Source: Bacillus sp. FJAT-22090 (GTDB lineage Bacteria > Bacillota > Bacilli > Bacillales_A > Planococcaceae). From it: a stretch of DNA of 64,000 nucleotides. Every line of letters begins with the position of its first letter. Position 1 is the stretch's first letter. Of this stretch, positions 57,010 through 64,000 are shown one piece after another. Position numbers and translations under genes: made by a program. The notes under the pieces are model-generated. The model saw only the letters and a program-made list of their open reading frames with translations. It was not told the DNA's origin and searched no databases. The DNA is taken from NCBI RefSeq assembly GCF_001278755.1, contig NZ_CP012601.1, positions 620,001-684,000 of the forward strand, in the 5' to 3' direction.

Positions 57010-58026
57010 ATGCAGCAATTAGAAAATATTATTGAACAAAAATGCTTTCAGTTACTTAAGAAGGCTCATGGTTTTGGTGCTTCAGACTTGCACATGATTC
57101 CAAACGAAGAAAATTACTATTACTACTTTAAGAAAAATTCTCAAATGTTTGAAGCAGGGAAGCTTCCCCTAAACATGGGAGAACGGTTTATTTCATTCTT
57201 CAAATTTTTATCCTCTCTTGATATCAGCGAAAAAAGAAAACCACAAAGTGGTTCCTTTCAACAAATTTTTAACTCTCAAAAATTTTCATTTCGTGTTTCT
57301 ACATTACCATCCATTTTCGGAAGAGAGTCATTAGTTATTCGACTCCAACAACATGATAATGCGAAACTATTGCATTCCTTATCCTTATTTCAAGATGCTT
57401 CCGACAAAATAGTGGAGCTTGCTACTAATCGTCAAGGATTAGTCCTTTTTGTTGGTCCTACTGGTTCAGGCAAATCTACAACTATGTATTCACTCACTAA
57501 GTATTGTTCGGAGAATTTGAATCGACATGTAATCTCGCTAGAAGATCCTGTTGAAAATAGTCAATCTCACTTATTGCAAATTCAAGTGAATGAACGCTCA
57601 GGCGTCACGTATGCAGCAGGATTGAAAGCGATATTAAGGCATTCACCAGACGTCATTATGATCGGCGAGATACGTGATGAAGATACTGCAAAAGCTGCGA
57701 TTCAAGCTGCTTTGACAGGACATTTGGTTGTTTCAACTATTCATGCCAAAAATGCTGTAGGTTCATTATATCGGTTGATGGATCTTGGAGTATCGGCTGA
57801 GGAATTAAAGCAAACAGTTATTGGTATTGTTGCCCAAAGACTCGTGACGGTTTCCTTTACTAAACAGCCCGATTTATCGGCAATATTTGAAATTATTTCG
57901 GAAGACCTTTTGATGGAAGCGTTAAACTCATTAATATCTGGAACGGATTTTACGATTCCTCATTCGTTAACACTTTCTTATCAAATAGAGAGAGGTGTGC
58001 GTGAAGGTGTTATTCAAAAAAATTAA
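57010..58026 (+). CDS. comGA: Competence pilus assembly ATPase ComGA
   Basis: Cytosolic GspE/PilB-type ATPase that powers assembly of the competence pilus for DNA uptake. The 338 residues have a short N-terminal domain, Walker A GPTGSGKST (149-157), an Asp box, Walker B VIMIGEIRD, and the His box region STIHAKNA. No tetracysteine zinc motif is present, as usual for ComGA. GAAAGGAAAG precedes the ATG. It leads the comG operon and overlaps comGB. Confidence 0.95.
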   Translation: MQQLENIIEQKCFQLLKKAHGFGASDLHMIPNEENYYYYFKKNSQMFEAGKLPLNMGERFISFFKFLSSLDISEKRKPQSGSFQQIFNSQKFSFRVSTLPSIFGRESLVIRLQQHDNAKLLHSLSLFQDASDKIVELATNRQGLVLFVGPTGSGKSTTMYSLTKYCSENLNRHVISLEDPVENSQSHLLQIQVNERSGVTYAAGLKAILRHSPDVIMIGEIRDEDTAKAAIQAALTGHLVVSTIHAKNAVGSLYRLMDLGVSAEELKQTVIGIVAQRLVTVSFTKQPDLSAIFEIISEDLLMEALNSLISGTDFTIPHSLTLSYQIERGVREGVIQKN

Positions 58027-59071
58027 TGACTATTGTACGCGTAAACGGGAAACGATCCCATCGCATATACAACCTTCCTTCTTAAAAAGACTTAGCGAAC
58101 TATTACAAGAAGGTTATACCTTTCATGAATCTGTTTCTATGTTGCTACCATTTCATGTGAAAAATTCTGATTTGGTAATTATAAAAATGACGGAAGTGCA
58201 CAAAAACGGTTTAAGTGTTACGGAAGTTTTTAGATTATTAGGCTTTCCTAATAGGCTATTGCTTCCAATCGATTTGGCAACAAACCACGGGAAACTTCAA
58301 GATACTATATTTGTTCTAAGTGTCCAAGCGGCTATTTTTGAAAGGGCTAGAAAAAGATTAAATAGTTTATTGATGTATCCATTATTTTTGTTTGTAGTAA
58401 TTTTCCTACTTTTTACTGTATTTAAGATTTATTTCCTGCCAAATATGGAATCGTTGCTACATACAAGATCTTCTGGAGATACTGACAATTCTTTAATTTG
58501 GACGAGTATACTACTGCAATTACCTAATTATTTCTTGATTGGTTTCCTATTTCTTTGTTTTGCTATGTTAGTTCTTATAAAAATGATACGTAATAAGAAA
58601 ATAGAGTTTCAGATAGCTTTCTATTTAAAAGTTCCGTTAGTAAATAAATGGTATCGACTTTTTTTGACAAGAGTATTTTCTAGAGAAATGGGAGTGCTGA
58701 TAGATAGCGGCATGTCACTTCAGCAAGCATTTGATTCGTTGATCAAACAGGAAGAACATAAAACTCTTCAATATATCTCGATTCAAATGAAAGAGAAAAT
58801 AATACATGGAGAGTCTTTTTCAGATGCTTTATTGTTGCTAAATCATTTTACTAAAGACTTCCATCAATTTGTTATTCACGGGGAAATAAGTGGTTACCTA
58901 GGTAGAGAGTTGAGCTTGTATAGCGAATTCGTAACAGAAAGAATAGAAGAAAAGCTATCCAAATACTTAAGTATTCTTCAACCTACACTTTTCTTAATAC
59001 TAGCTATTTTTATCATTGGAGCATACTTGGCAATCTTGTTACCAATTTATAAAATGATCAATATTGTATAA
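58001..59071 (+). CDS. comGB: Competence pilus membrane platform protein ComGB
   Basis: Polytopic inner-membrane GspF/PilC-type platform for the competence pilus. About 356 residues, with two T2SF domains and three membrane helices (about 120-140, 165-190 and 330-350). The start is uncertain among GTG 57995, 58001 and 58007; AGAGGTG at 57991-57997 favours the later ones. It overlaps comGA by about 26 bp. Confidence 0.93.
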   Translation: MKVLFKKINDYCTRKRETIPSHIQPSFLKRLSELLQEGYTFHESVSMLLPFHVKNSDLVIIKMTEVHKNGLSVTEVFRLLGFPNRLLLPIDLATNHGKLQDTIFVLSVQAAIFERARKRLNSLLMYPLFLFVVIFLLFTVFKIYFLPNMESLLHTRSSGDTDNSLIWTSILLQLPNYFLIGFLFLCFAMLVLIKMIRNKKIEFQIAFYLKVPLVNKWYRLFLTRVFSREMGVLIDSGMSLQQAFDSLIKQEEHKTLQYISIQMKEKIIHGESFSDALLLLNHFTKDFHQFVIHGEISGYLGRELSLYSEFVTERIEEKLSKYLSILQPTLFLILAIFIIGAYLAILLPIYKMINIV

Positions 59072-59086
59072 AAGGAGAAGGAACTA

Positions 59087-59437
59087 TTGATAAAACTGAT
59101 ACGGAACAACAAAGGATTTACTTTGATAGAAATGATGATAGTGTTACTAATTATTTCTATTCTGATTTTAATAACAATACCAAATGTGACGAAGCATTCA
59201 GCCTCCATAGATGATAAGGGTTGCAAGGCTTTTGCTAAAATGGTGGAAGGACAAATTCAAGCGTACAAAATAGAGTTTAAAAAGATTCCAAAAGTAGAGG
59301 ATTTAACAAAAGAGGGATATCTTAAAGGAATTGAGAGTTGCCCTAATGGCACAGACATCATCATTGATGAGAATGATGGAAGTGTAACAATTACTGGAGA
59401 CGTAGCTGCTAGAAATGAAACGATATCTCTTACATGA
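59087..59437 (+). CDS. comGC: Major competence pseudopilin ComGC
   Basis: Main subunit of the competence pilus. The 116 residues have the prepilin cleavage site KG/FTLIE (Gly10/Phe11, Glu15), a hydrophobic N-terminal helix, and two cysteines (KGCKAF, ESCPNG) that may form a disulfide. TTG start behind AAAGGAGAAGG, the strongest ribosome binding site of the operon, as expected for the major pilin. It overlaps comGD by 23 bp. Confidence 0.95.
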   Translation: MIKLIRNNKGFTLIEMMIVLLIISILILITIPNVTKHSASIDDKGCKAFAKMVEGQIQAYKIEFKKIPKVEDLTKEGYLKGIESCPNGTDIIIDENDGSVTITGDVAARNETISLT

Positions 59438-59852
59438 AAAAGGATTTACTTTTATCGAAATGCTTCTTGTTCTTGCTATAGTAATGGTAGTGTCTGCCTC
59501 TATAATTTTTGTGACCTCTTCTAAGTTTGAGAAGATGGAAGAGAAGCGTTTTTTCAAACAGTTTCACTTGGATGTACAAAGTCTTCAAAGTACTGCTTTG
59601 GCAGAAGGAATTTATACTAATTTAAACTTTTTTGAGAATGGAACAAAATATAAAGCAAGACATTCAAATGAAATATATATGGAATATGAATTGCCGAAAG
59701 GAATTCGATTATCTCAAAATAGTTACTTGAAAGAAATAGTCTTTCACCCAAATGGAACTGTCAAAGAATTTGGAACTCTATTGTTTGAAACAGACAATGG
59801 ATTAAAGGAAGTTTACGTTTATATAGGTAAAGGAAAATTAAAATATGAATAA
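59415..59852 (+). CDS. comGD: Minor competence pseudopilin ComGD
   Basis: Minor pseudopilin with the prepilin signal KG/FTFIE (Gly10/Phe11, Glu15), a hydrophobic helix (about 15-33) and a C-terminal beta-rich domain. 145 residues. Its start lies inside comGC and its end overlaps comGE by 8 bp. Confidence 0.9.
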   Translation: MKRYLLHEKGFTFIEMLLVLAIVMVVSASIIFVTSSKFEKMEEKRFFKQFHLDVQSLQSTALAEGIYTNLNFFENGTKYKARHSNEIYMEYELPKGIRLSQNSYLKEIVFHPNGTVKEFGTLLFETDNGLKEVYVYIGKGKLKYE

Positions 59853-60153
59853 TAGCAAGGGGTTTTCCTGGCCAGAGACTATCGTGTCTTTAAGTGTAAT
59901 ATTTCTAATAGCAACTATGTTACTGCCTATTTTAAGTAATATGGTAGTTCAACTAGAAGAGAAGAAAAGGCAATATCATTCCTCGATTGTAATAAATGAA
60001 GGTGTAAAAATGTACTTTGCAGAACGTTTGCTACATGGTTCCTTGTGGATTGATAAGATAGAATATACGTTTACAATTGAAAATCAACAAATATGTGTAA
60101 ATTATGAAGGGATGAGTGAGGAGAAAATGAATTGCCTACCTATATCTTATTGA
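59845..60153 (+). CDS. comGE: Minor competence pseudopilin ComGE
   Basis: A 102-residue pseudopilin with the leader KG/FSWPE (Gly6/Phe7, Glu11) and a hydrophobic helix (about 13-32). Sequence is weakly conserved in this family; the call rests on leader, size and operon position. Its end overlaps comGF by 22 bp. Confidence 0.85.
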   Translation: MNNSKGFSWPETIVSLSVIFLIATMLLPILSNMVVQLEEKKRQYHSSIVINEGVKMYFAERLLHGSLWIDKIEYTFTIENQQICVNYEGMSEEKMNCLPISY

Positions 60154-60587
60154 ACAAAAATAATGAACAAGGATATACCTTGATCGAATCAGTATTTCAA
60201 CTCTCTGTACTTCTAATATTTTCTCATATATTCGCTGTAACTATTGGTTGGTTGAGTTTGGTGGAAGTTCAGGTGACTAATCCTACCGAAATAGAGTGGG
60301 CTTTGTTTATAGAAGATGTAGAAAACTATTTGAACGATTTAGATACGATAATGGTACAAACAAGAAACACTGGTATTCGTTTTATTAAGGATGAAGATGA
60401 GTTTGATATAGAAATTTATCAAAATCTGATTCGAAAACAAAAAAATAGGTTAGGACATGAGCAAATGTTACTCCATGTGAAATCTATAAATGTAAGCATG
60501 GAAGGTCGACTGTTATATTTTTCTGTAGAATTTGAGAATGGGATAGATAAGGAGCATACATTTTATGTTACGTATAATTCAGAGTGA
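60132..60587 (+). CDS. comGF: Minor competence pseudopilin ComGF
   Basis: A 151-residue pseudopilin with the leader QG/YTLIE (Gly14/Tyr15, Glu19), one hydrophobic helix and a longer C-terminal domain with ENYLNDLDTI, typical of ComGF. The TTG start follows GAGGAG. Overlaps comGG by 23 bp. Confidence 0.88.
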   Translation: MPTYILLNKNNEQGYTLIESVFQLSVLLIFSHIFAVTIGWLSLVEVQVTNPTEIEWALFIEDVENYLNDLDTIMVQTRNTGIRFIKDEDEFDIEIYQNLIRKQKNRLGHEQMLLHVKSINVSMEGRLLYFSVEFENGIDKEHTFYVTYNSE

Positions 60588-60759
60588 GAGAGGTGTACTA
60601 TTGCCGGCTTCAATTTTACTTCTGTTATTTGTTTCTCTAACTATTTTATCTATCACTACTGCTTATCAATCGAAATATCGAACATATGATTCGTTGGAAT
60701 TGAGCAATATTAATGCTACTATCAAAAGAATAGAAATTTTTAATACAATCGAACAATAA
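60565..60759 (+). CDS. comGG: Minor competence pseudopilin ComGG, short form
   Basis: A 64-residue protein with a leader RG/VLLPA and a hydrophobic helix (about 12-32). Like GspK-type minor pseudopilins it lacks Glu at position +5. It is about half the length of B. subtilis ComGG, lacking most of the C-terminal domain. Only 26 bp separate its stop from aroK, so no shifted remainder exists downstream. It may be a natural short form or a truncated gene. Confidence 0.75.
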   Translation: MLRIIQSERGVLLPASILLLLFVSLTILSITTAYQSKYRTYDSLELSNINATIKRIEIFNTIEQ

Positions 60760-60785
60760 TTCTGGTAGTAGTGAGTTGGTGAATC

Positions 60786-61298
60786 GTGTACAAAGTATAT
60801 TTAGTCGGTTTTATGGGTAGTGGAAAAAGTGCGGTCGGCAGAAGACTGAGCTATTTATTGAAGATGCCCTATTATGATATGGATAAAGAGCTTGTAAAAA
60901 AAGAAAAAAGGACGATTCCTGAAATATTTGAGCAGGAGGGAGAGTCCTATTTTCGTAAGATTGAAACAGAGTTTCTTCAAAATTTTCGTAATGAGTCCTG
61001 CATTATTTCCACTGGTGGCGGCGTTGCGATGAATGAGGAAAATATTCGAATAATGCGTAAGACGGGACTGGTTTTATATTTAGATGCTACTTTTCAAGAT
61101 ATTTGGATGAGAGTGAAGAATGATAAAAACAGACCTGTCGTTCAAAGTAGTACTAGGGAAGAATTGGAGCAACTATATATAAAAAGACGTAAAAATTATA
61201 AGAAAGCTGCACACATTACAATTCTTACGGAAAATCGTCATTTACGACAAGTGACAGAATATGCTGGTTATCAAGTAAATAGGCTGAAAGGCGAATGA
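60786..61298 (+). CDS. aroK: Shikimate kinase
   Basis: ATP-dependent kinase that converts shikimate to shikimate 3-phosphate in aromatic amino acid synthesis. The 170 residues have Walker A GFMGSGKS (8-15), the shikimate-binding DMD near 33, the ISTGGGVAM motif and the lid Arg in NDKNRPV. The GTG start has only a weak upstream site (GTTGGTG). It directly follows comG; this comG-aroK-gcvT order differs from B. subtilis. Confidence 0.94.
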   Translation: MYKVYLVGFMGSGKSAVGRRLSYLLKMPYYDMDKELVKKEKRTIPEIFEQEGESYFRKIETEFLQNFRNESCIISTGGGVAMNEENIRIMRKTGLVLYLDATFQDIWMRVKNDKNRPVVQSSTREELEQLYIKRRKNYKKAAHITILTENRHLRQVTEYAGYQVNRLKGE

Positions 61299-61351
61299 TT
61301 TTAAATAATTGATACAAAATGTTCGTCTTTAAACTAATTTATTAAAAAGGA

Positions 61352-61380
61352 TTGCTTACTTTTGCGTTCAATGTTAGGAT
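61352..61380 (+). promoter_or_regulatory. Promoter of the gcv operon
   Basis: TTGCTT (61352-61357) and TAGGAT (61375-61380) are 17 bp apart, giving a start near 61387, about 25 bases before the first glycine aptamer. Confidence 0.55.
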
Positions 61381-61411
61381 ATAGACAAAGCGAGTGATAA
61401 TTACAGATTTA

Positions 61412-61638
61412 GCGGATGAGGATACGGGGAGAGAACGCCTAAAGTGCGTCGCCGAAGGAGCAAGTAAAGAAATTTATGAATCTCTCAGGCAAAAGAACTC
61501 GTATAGGACGCAACTCTGGAGAGTGCTTTCGTTGAGTATCACGCAAAGCCACCAAAGAGGAAAGCCGTTTTCGGTAAACTTTCAGGTGCCAGGACAGAGA
61601 ACCCCTGTTTTTTTAAAGGGGTCACTCTGTCTTTTTTT
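61412..61638 (+). ncRNA. Tandem glycine riboswitch
   Basis: Two glycine aptamers in series. Aptamer 1 (about 61412-61504) has the core GGGGAGAG, GCGTCGCCGAAGGAGCAA and TCTCAGGCAAAAG. Aptamer 2 (about 61505-61594) has CTCTGGAGAG, GCCACCAAAGAGGAAAG and TTTCAGGTGCCAGGACAGAG. An intrinsic terminator follows at once. By analogy with B. subtilis gcvT it should be a genetic ON switch: glycine binding prevents termination and allows expression of the glycine cleavage genes. Confidence 0.96.
61592..61638 (+). terminator. Riboswitch-controlled terminator before gcvT
   Basis: Outer stem GACAGAG (61593-61599)/CTCTGTC (61625-61631) with inner ACCCC/GGGGT and a T-rich loop, then seven T residues. The 5' arm is shared with the P1 stem of aptamer 2, which allows the on/off choice. 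Confidence 0.9.
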
Positions 61639-61667
61639 GTGTGAAAATTATAAAGGGGGAGAATTTT

Positions 61668-62771
61668 GTGTCAGAACAGTTGAAGCGTACACCTCTATAT
61701 GAAGACTATGCCAATTATGGTGGGAAAACCATTGATTTTGGTGGATGGGAATTACCCGTGCAATTTTCTAGTATTAAGGAAGAACATGAAGCGGTAAGAA
61801 CGAAAGCAGGACTTTTTGATGTCTCTCATATGGGAGAAATCTTTGTAACCGGTTCGCAAAGCGAGTCTTTTTTACAAAAAGTGATGACGAATGATGTTTC
61901 TAAACTTGTAAATAACCAAGCTCAGTATACTGCTATGTGTTATGAAGACGGTGGTATAGTAGATGATTTATTAGTTTACAAGATGGAAGATAACCACTAT
62001 CTTTTAGTCGTAAATGCATCTAATATTGAAAAAGATTTTGAATGGCTGAAGCAAAATGCATCTGGTGATGTAGAACTTGTCAATAAATCAGATGATTATG
62101 GACTGTTAGCGTTACAAGGACCACTCGCACAAAGTATTTTACAAAAGTTAACTTCCAAAAATCTAGAGGAAATTGGATTTTTCCGATTTGCAGATCATGT
62201 CGAAGTAGCTGGAAAATCGGTTCTTGTTTCTCGTACTGGTTATACAGGTGAGGATGGATTTGAACTTTATGCAGCTAGTACGGATCTTTCCGAATTATGG
62301 AGCAGCATTTTAAATGCTGGTAAAGAGGAAGGTTTACTTCCTTGTGGACTTGGAGCACGCGATACTTTACGTTTTGAAGCATGTCTTCCTTTATACGGGC
62401 AAGAGCTTTCAAAAGATATTTCTCCATTAGAAGCTGGAATCGGATTTGTTGTGAAGCTCAAAAAAGAGCAAGACTTCAACGGTAAATCTGTACTAGTTGA
62501 ACAAAAAGAGAATGGTGTACCGAGAAAAAGCGTTGGTATTGAAATGATTGATAAAGGAATTCCTCGTACAGGGTATCCAGTTTTCGCTGGTGAAAAACAA
62601 ATTGGATTTGTAACTACTGGAACGCAATCTCCTACTCTTAAAAAGAATATTGGCCTTGCACTGATCGATGCCGACTTTACAGAAATCGGCACGCAATTAG
62701 AAGTTGAAATTAGAAATAAGCGTTTGAAAGCTGTCACAGTAGCTACGCCATTTTATAAAAAACAAAAATAA
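61668..62771 (+). CDS. gcvT: Aminomethyltransferase (glycine cleavage T protein)
   Basis: THF-dependent T protein of the glycine cleavage system, releasing ammonia and passing the methylene group to THF. The 367 residues include the folate-binding N-terminal domain ([11 protein letters not shown]), [14 protein letters not shown] and the C-terminal [13 protein letters not shown] barrel ([20 protein letters not shown]). The start is GTG 61668, about 7 bases after AAAGGGGGAG. An in-frame ATG at 61641 lies before that site, next to the terminator. Confidence 0.96.
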   Translation: MSEQLKRTPLYEDYANYGGKTIDFGGWELPVQFSSIKEEHEAVRTKAGLFDVSHMGEIFVTGSQSESFLQKVMTNDVSKLVNNQAQYTAMCYEDGGIVDDLLVYKMEDNHYLLVVNASNIEKDFEWLKQNASGDVELVNKSDDYGLLALQGPLAQSILQKLTSKNLEEIGFFRFADHVEVAGKSVLVSRTGYTGEDGFELYAASTDLSELWSSILNAGKEEGLLPCGLGARDTLRFEACLPLYGQELSKDISPLEAGIGFVVKLKKEQDFNGKSVLVEQKENGVPRKSVGIEMIDKGIPRTGYPVFAGEKQIGFVTTGTQSPTLKKNIGLALIDADFTEIGTQLEVEIRNKRLKAVTVATPFYKKQK

Positions 62772-62792
62772 TCGCAGAAAGAGGTTGTCCAT

Positions 62793-64000
62793 TTGATAAA
62801 GCATCGTTATTTACCAATGACTGAACAAGATCAAAAGGAAATGCTAGATGTTATAGGCATTTCTTCCGTTGATGAATTGTTTGCAGACATTCCGGAGAAA
62901 GTGCGTTTTAAAGGTGAGTATAATATTAAACCTGCTAAAGCGGAGTCTGCTTTGTTAAAAGAATTATCTGTACTTGCTGATAAAAATGCACATAGTAAAA
63001 AGTATGCTTCCTTTCTTGGTGCAGGAGTTTACGATCATTTTAAACCGATAATCGTAGATCACGTTATTTCAAGATCTGAATTTTACACTGCTTATACACC
63101 TTATCAACCGGAGATCTCTCAAGGTGAACTACAAGCTATTTTTGAATTTCAAACAATGATCTGTGAGCTTACTGGAATGGATCTAGCAAACTCTTCTATG
63201 TATGACGGTGGTACTGCACTTGCGGAAGCTGGTAACTTGGCAGCTGGTCACACGCGTAGAAAAAAACTATTAGTTTCGGAAGCTGTTCACCCAGAGTATA
63301 TTGATGTAGTAAAAATGTATGCAAAAGGTCAAAACGTTCAAGTTGTGACGATTCCTACTAACAATGGTGTAACTGATTTAGCGAAATTAGAAGAGTTAGT
63401 AGATGAAGAAACAGCAGCTGTTTTAGTCCAATATCCTAATTTCTTCGGTCAAATTGAAGATTTAGCAAAAGTGGAGCAACTAACACATGCTCAAAAAGCA
63501 TTATTTGTTGTATCTGCAAATCCACTTGCTCTTGGAGCTTTAACTCCTCCAGGAAAGTTTGGTGCAGATATTACAGTTGGGGATGCTCAACCTTTTGGTA
63601 TCTCAGAAGCATTTGGTGGACCTCATTGTGGTTTCTTTGCTGTATCTTCTAAGCTTATGCGTAAAGTTCCAGGACGTTTAGTAGGGGAAACAACAGATGA
63701 AGAAGGTCGACGTGGGTATGTTTTAACATTACAAGCTCGTGAACAACATATTCGTCGTGACAAGGCAACTTCAAATATCTGTTCAAACCAAGCGTTAAAT
63801 GCACTTGCCGCATCAGTAGCAATGACTGCTCTTGGTAAAAAAGGTGTAAAAGAAATGGCAATTCAAAATATCACAAAGACTCATTATGCAAAACAAGCAT
63901 TTGAAAAAGCTGGATTTGAAGTTCCTTTCCAAGGACCTCACTTCAATGAAATTGTAGTTAAAGTAAATGGATCTGTAGCAGATGCAAACAAAGCACTTCT
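62793..64000 (+). CDS. gcvPA: Glycine dehydrogenase subunit 1 (GcvPA), 3' end outside window
   Basis: N-terminal subunit of the PLP-dependent glycine decarboxylase (P protein), split in Bacilli into GcvPA and GcvPB. About 402 residues are present and the frame is still open at the window end, with about 45 missing. The start is TTG 62793 ([13 protein letters not shown]), behind AAAGAGG. Conserved segments include [31 protein letters not shown] and the [11 protein letters not shown] motif. The PLP lysine is on GcvPB, expected downstream. Confidence 0.96.
   Translation, partial: MIKHRYLPMTEQDQKEMLDVIGISSVDELFADIPEKVRFKGEYNIKPAKAESALLKELSVLADKNAHSKKYASFLGAGVYDHFKPIIVDHVISRSEFYTAYTPYQPEISQGELQAIFEFQTMICELTGMDLANSSMYDGGTALAEAGNLAAGHTRRKKLLVSEAVHPEYIDVVKMYAKGQNVQVVTIPTNNGVTDLAKLEELVDEETAAVLVQYPNFFGQIEDLAKVEQLTHAQKALFVVSANPLALGALTPPGKFGADITVGDAQPFGISEAFGGPHCGFFAVSSKLMRKVPGRLVGETTDEEGRRGYVLTLQAREQHIRRDKATSNICSNQALNALAASVAMTALGKKGVKEMAIQNITKTHYAKQAFEKAGFEVPFQGPHFNEIVVKVNGSVADANKAL

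Noticed and set aside
61591..61600. GGACAG sequence as another end of the 29-kb repeat-bounded block
   Set aside because: It is part of the riboswitch aptamer 2 and terminator stem, not a repeat end.
61394..61702. Open frame through the gcvT leader
   Set aside because: It coincides with the tandem glycine riboswitch and its terminator, and has no ribosome binding site.

Overview
The window is a continuous piece of a low-GC Gram-positive chromosome. Gene content and order match the Bacillus subtilis dnaK-to-gcv region (yqe/yqf/yqg/yqh genes, comG, gcv). The presence of spore-associated yqfC/yqfD, TTG and GTG starts behind strong AGGAGG-type ribosome binding sites, a T-box leader, a Zur box and PhoP boxes all point to Bacillales. 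Departures from the B. subtilis layout suggest a Planococcaceae/Caryophanaceae member (Psychrobacillus-, Lysinibacillus- or Sporosarcina-like): a single-chain glycyl-tRNA synthetase, deoC after mtaB, no yqeY, and aroK between comG and gcvT. The genus is inferred, not demonstrated. No rRNA, tRNA, prophage, transposase gene or CRISPR array was seen.

Layout. 0-5.6 kb: end of the heat-shock operon (dnaK, dnaJ) running into rRNA/tRNA/protein methylation genes (prmA, rsmE, mtaB). 5.7-9.6 kb: deoC, rpsU, then a NfeD protease-flotillin membrane module behind an exact sigma-W type promoter. 9.6-18 kb: sporulation pair yqfC-yqfD, phoH, a gap of about 870 bp filled with GC-rich palindromic repeats, then pgpH-ybeY-dgkA-cdd-era-recO. 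18-27 kb: T-box-controlled glyQS on the minus strand, divergent from ccpN-ppsR; then dnaG-rpoD, a membrane protein, an acyl-CoA dehydrogenase with a cre-like site, and cytochrome cccA. 27-36 kb: trmK-nif3, a 680-bp gene-free block bounded by inverted repeats, ispH and yqfQ-like on the minus strand, cshB-nfo, then the zinc operon zurA-zurM-zur behind a Zur box. 36-42 kb: minus-strand nucleotidase-like HAD protein, ispG, a LysM-like protein and a DUF1189 protein; plus-strand Na/Pi cotransporter, DUF456 protein and sodA. 42-49 kb: pbpA and the PhoP-regulated pstS-C-A-B-phoU operon. 49-56 kb: two small minus-strand membrane proteins, rpmG, formyl-THF cycloligase, YqgQ-like, ltaS, a lipoprotein, a metallo-beta-lactamase-fold hydrolase and two tiny membrane proteins. 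56-64 kb: an HTH regulator with a cysteine-rich C terminus divergent from comGA-GG, then aroK, a tandem glycine riboswitch, gcvT and the start of gcvPA.

Functionally this is mostly housekeeping: chaperones, RNA modification, replication and transcription start, isoprenoid synthesis (ispG, ispH), cell envelope (pbpA, ltaS, dgkA), metal and phosphate homeostasis, competence and one-carbon metabolism. Several control elements are directly readable: a sigma-W promoter, Zur box, PhoP-box array, cre-like site, T-box, glycine riboswitch, a hairpin at the expected 5' end of the rpsU mRNA, and an SD buried in a terminator stem before yqfC.

The least explained material is intergenic. A family of GC-rich imperfect palindromes of roughly 60-240 bp recurs in at least seven places, all between genes. 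Two large composite copies about 6.5 kb apart are inverted relative to each other and bracket the ispH-zur segment.
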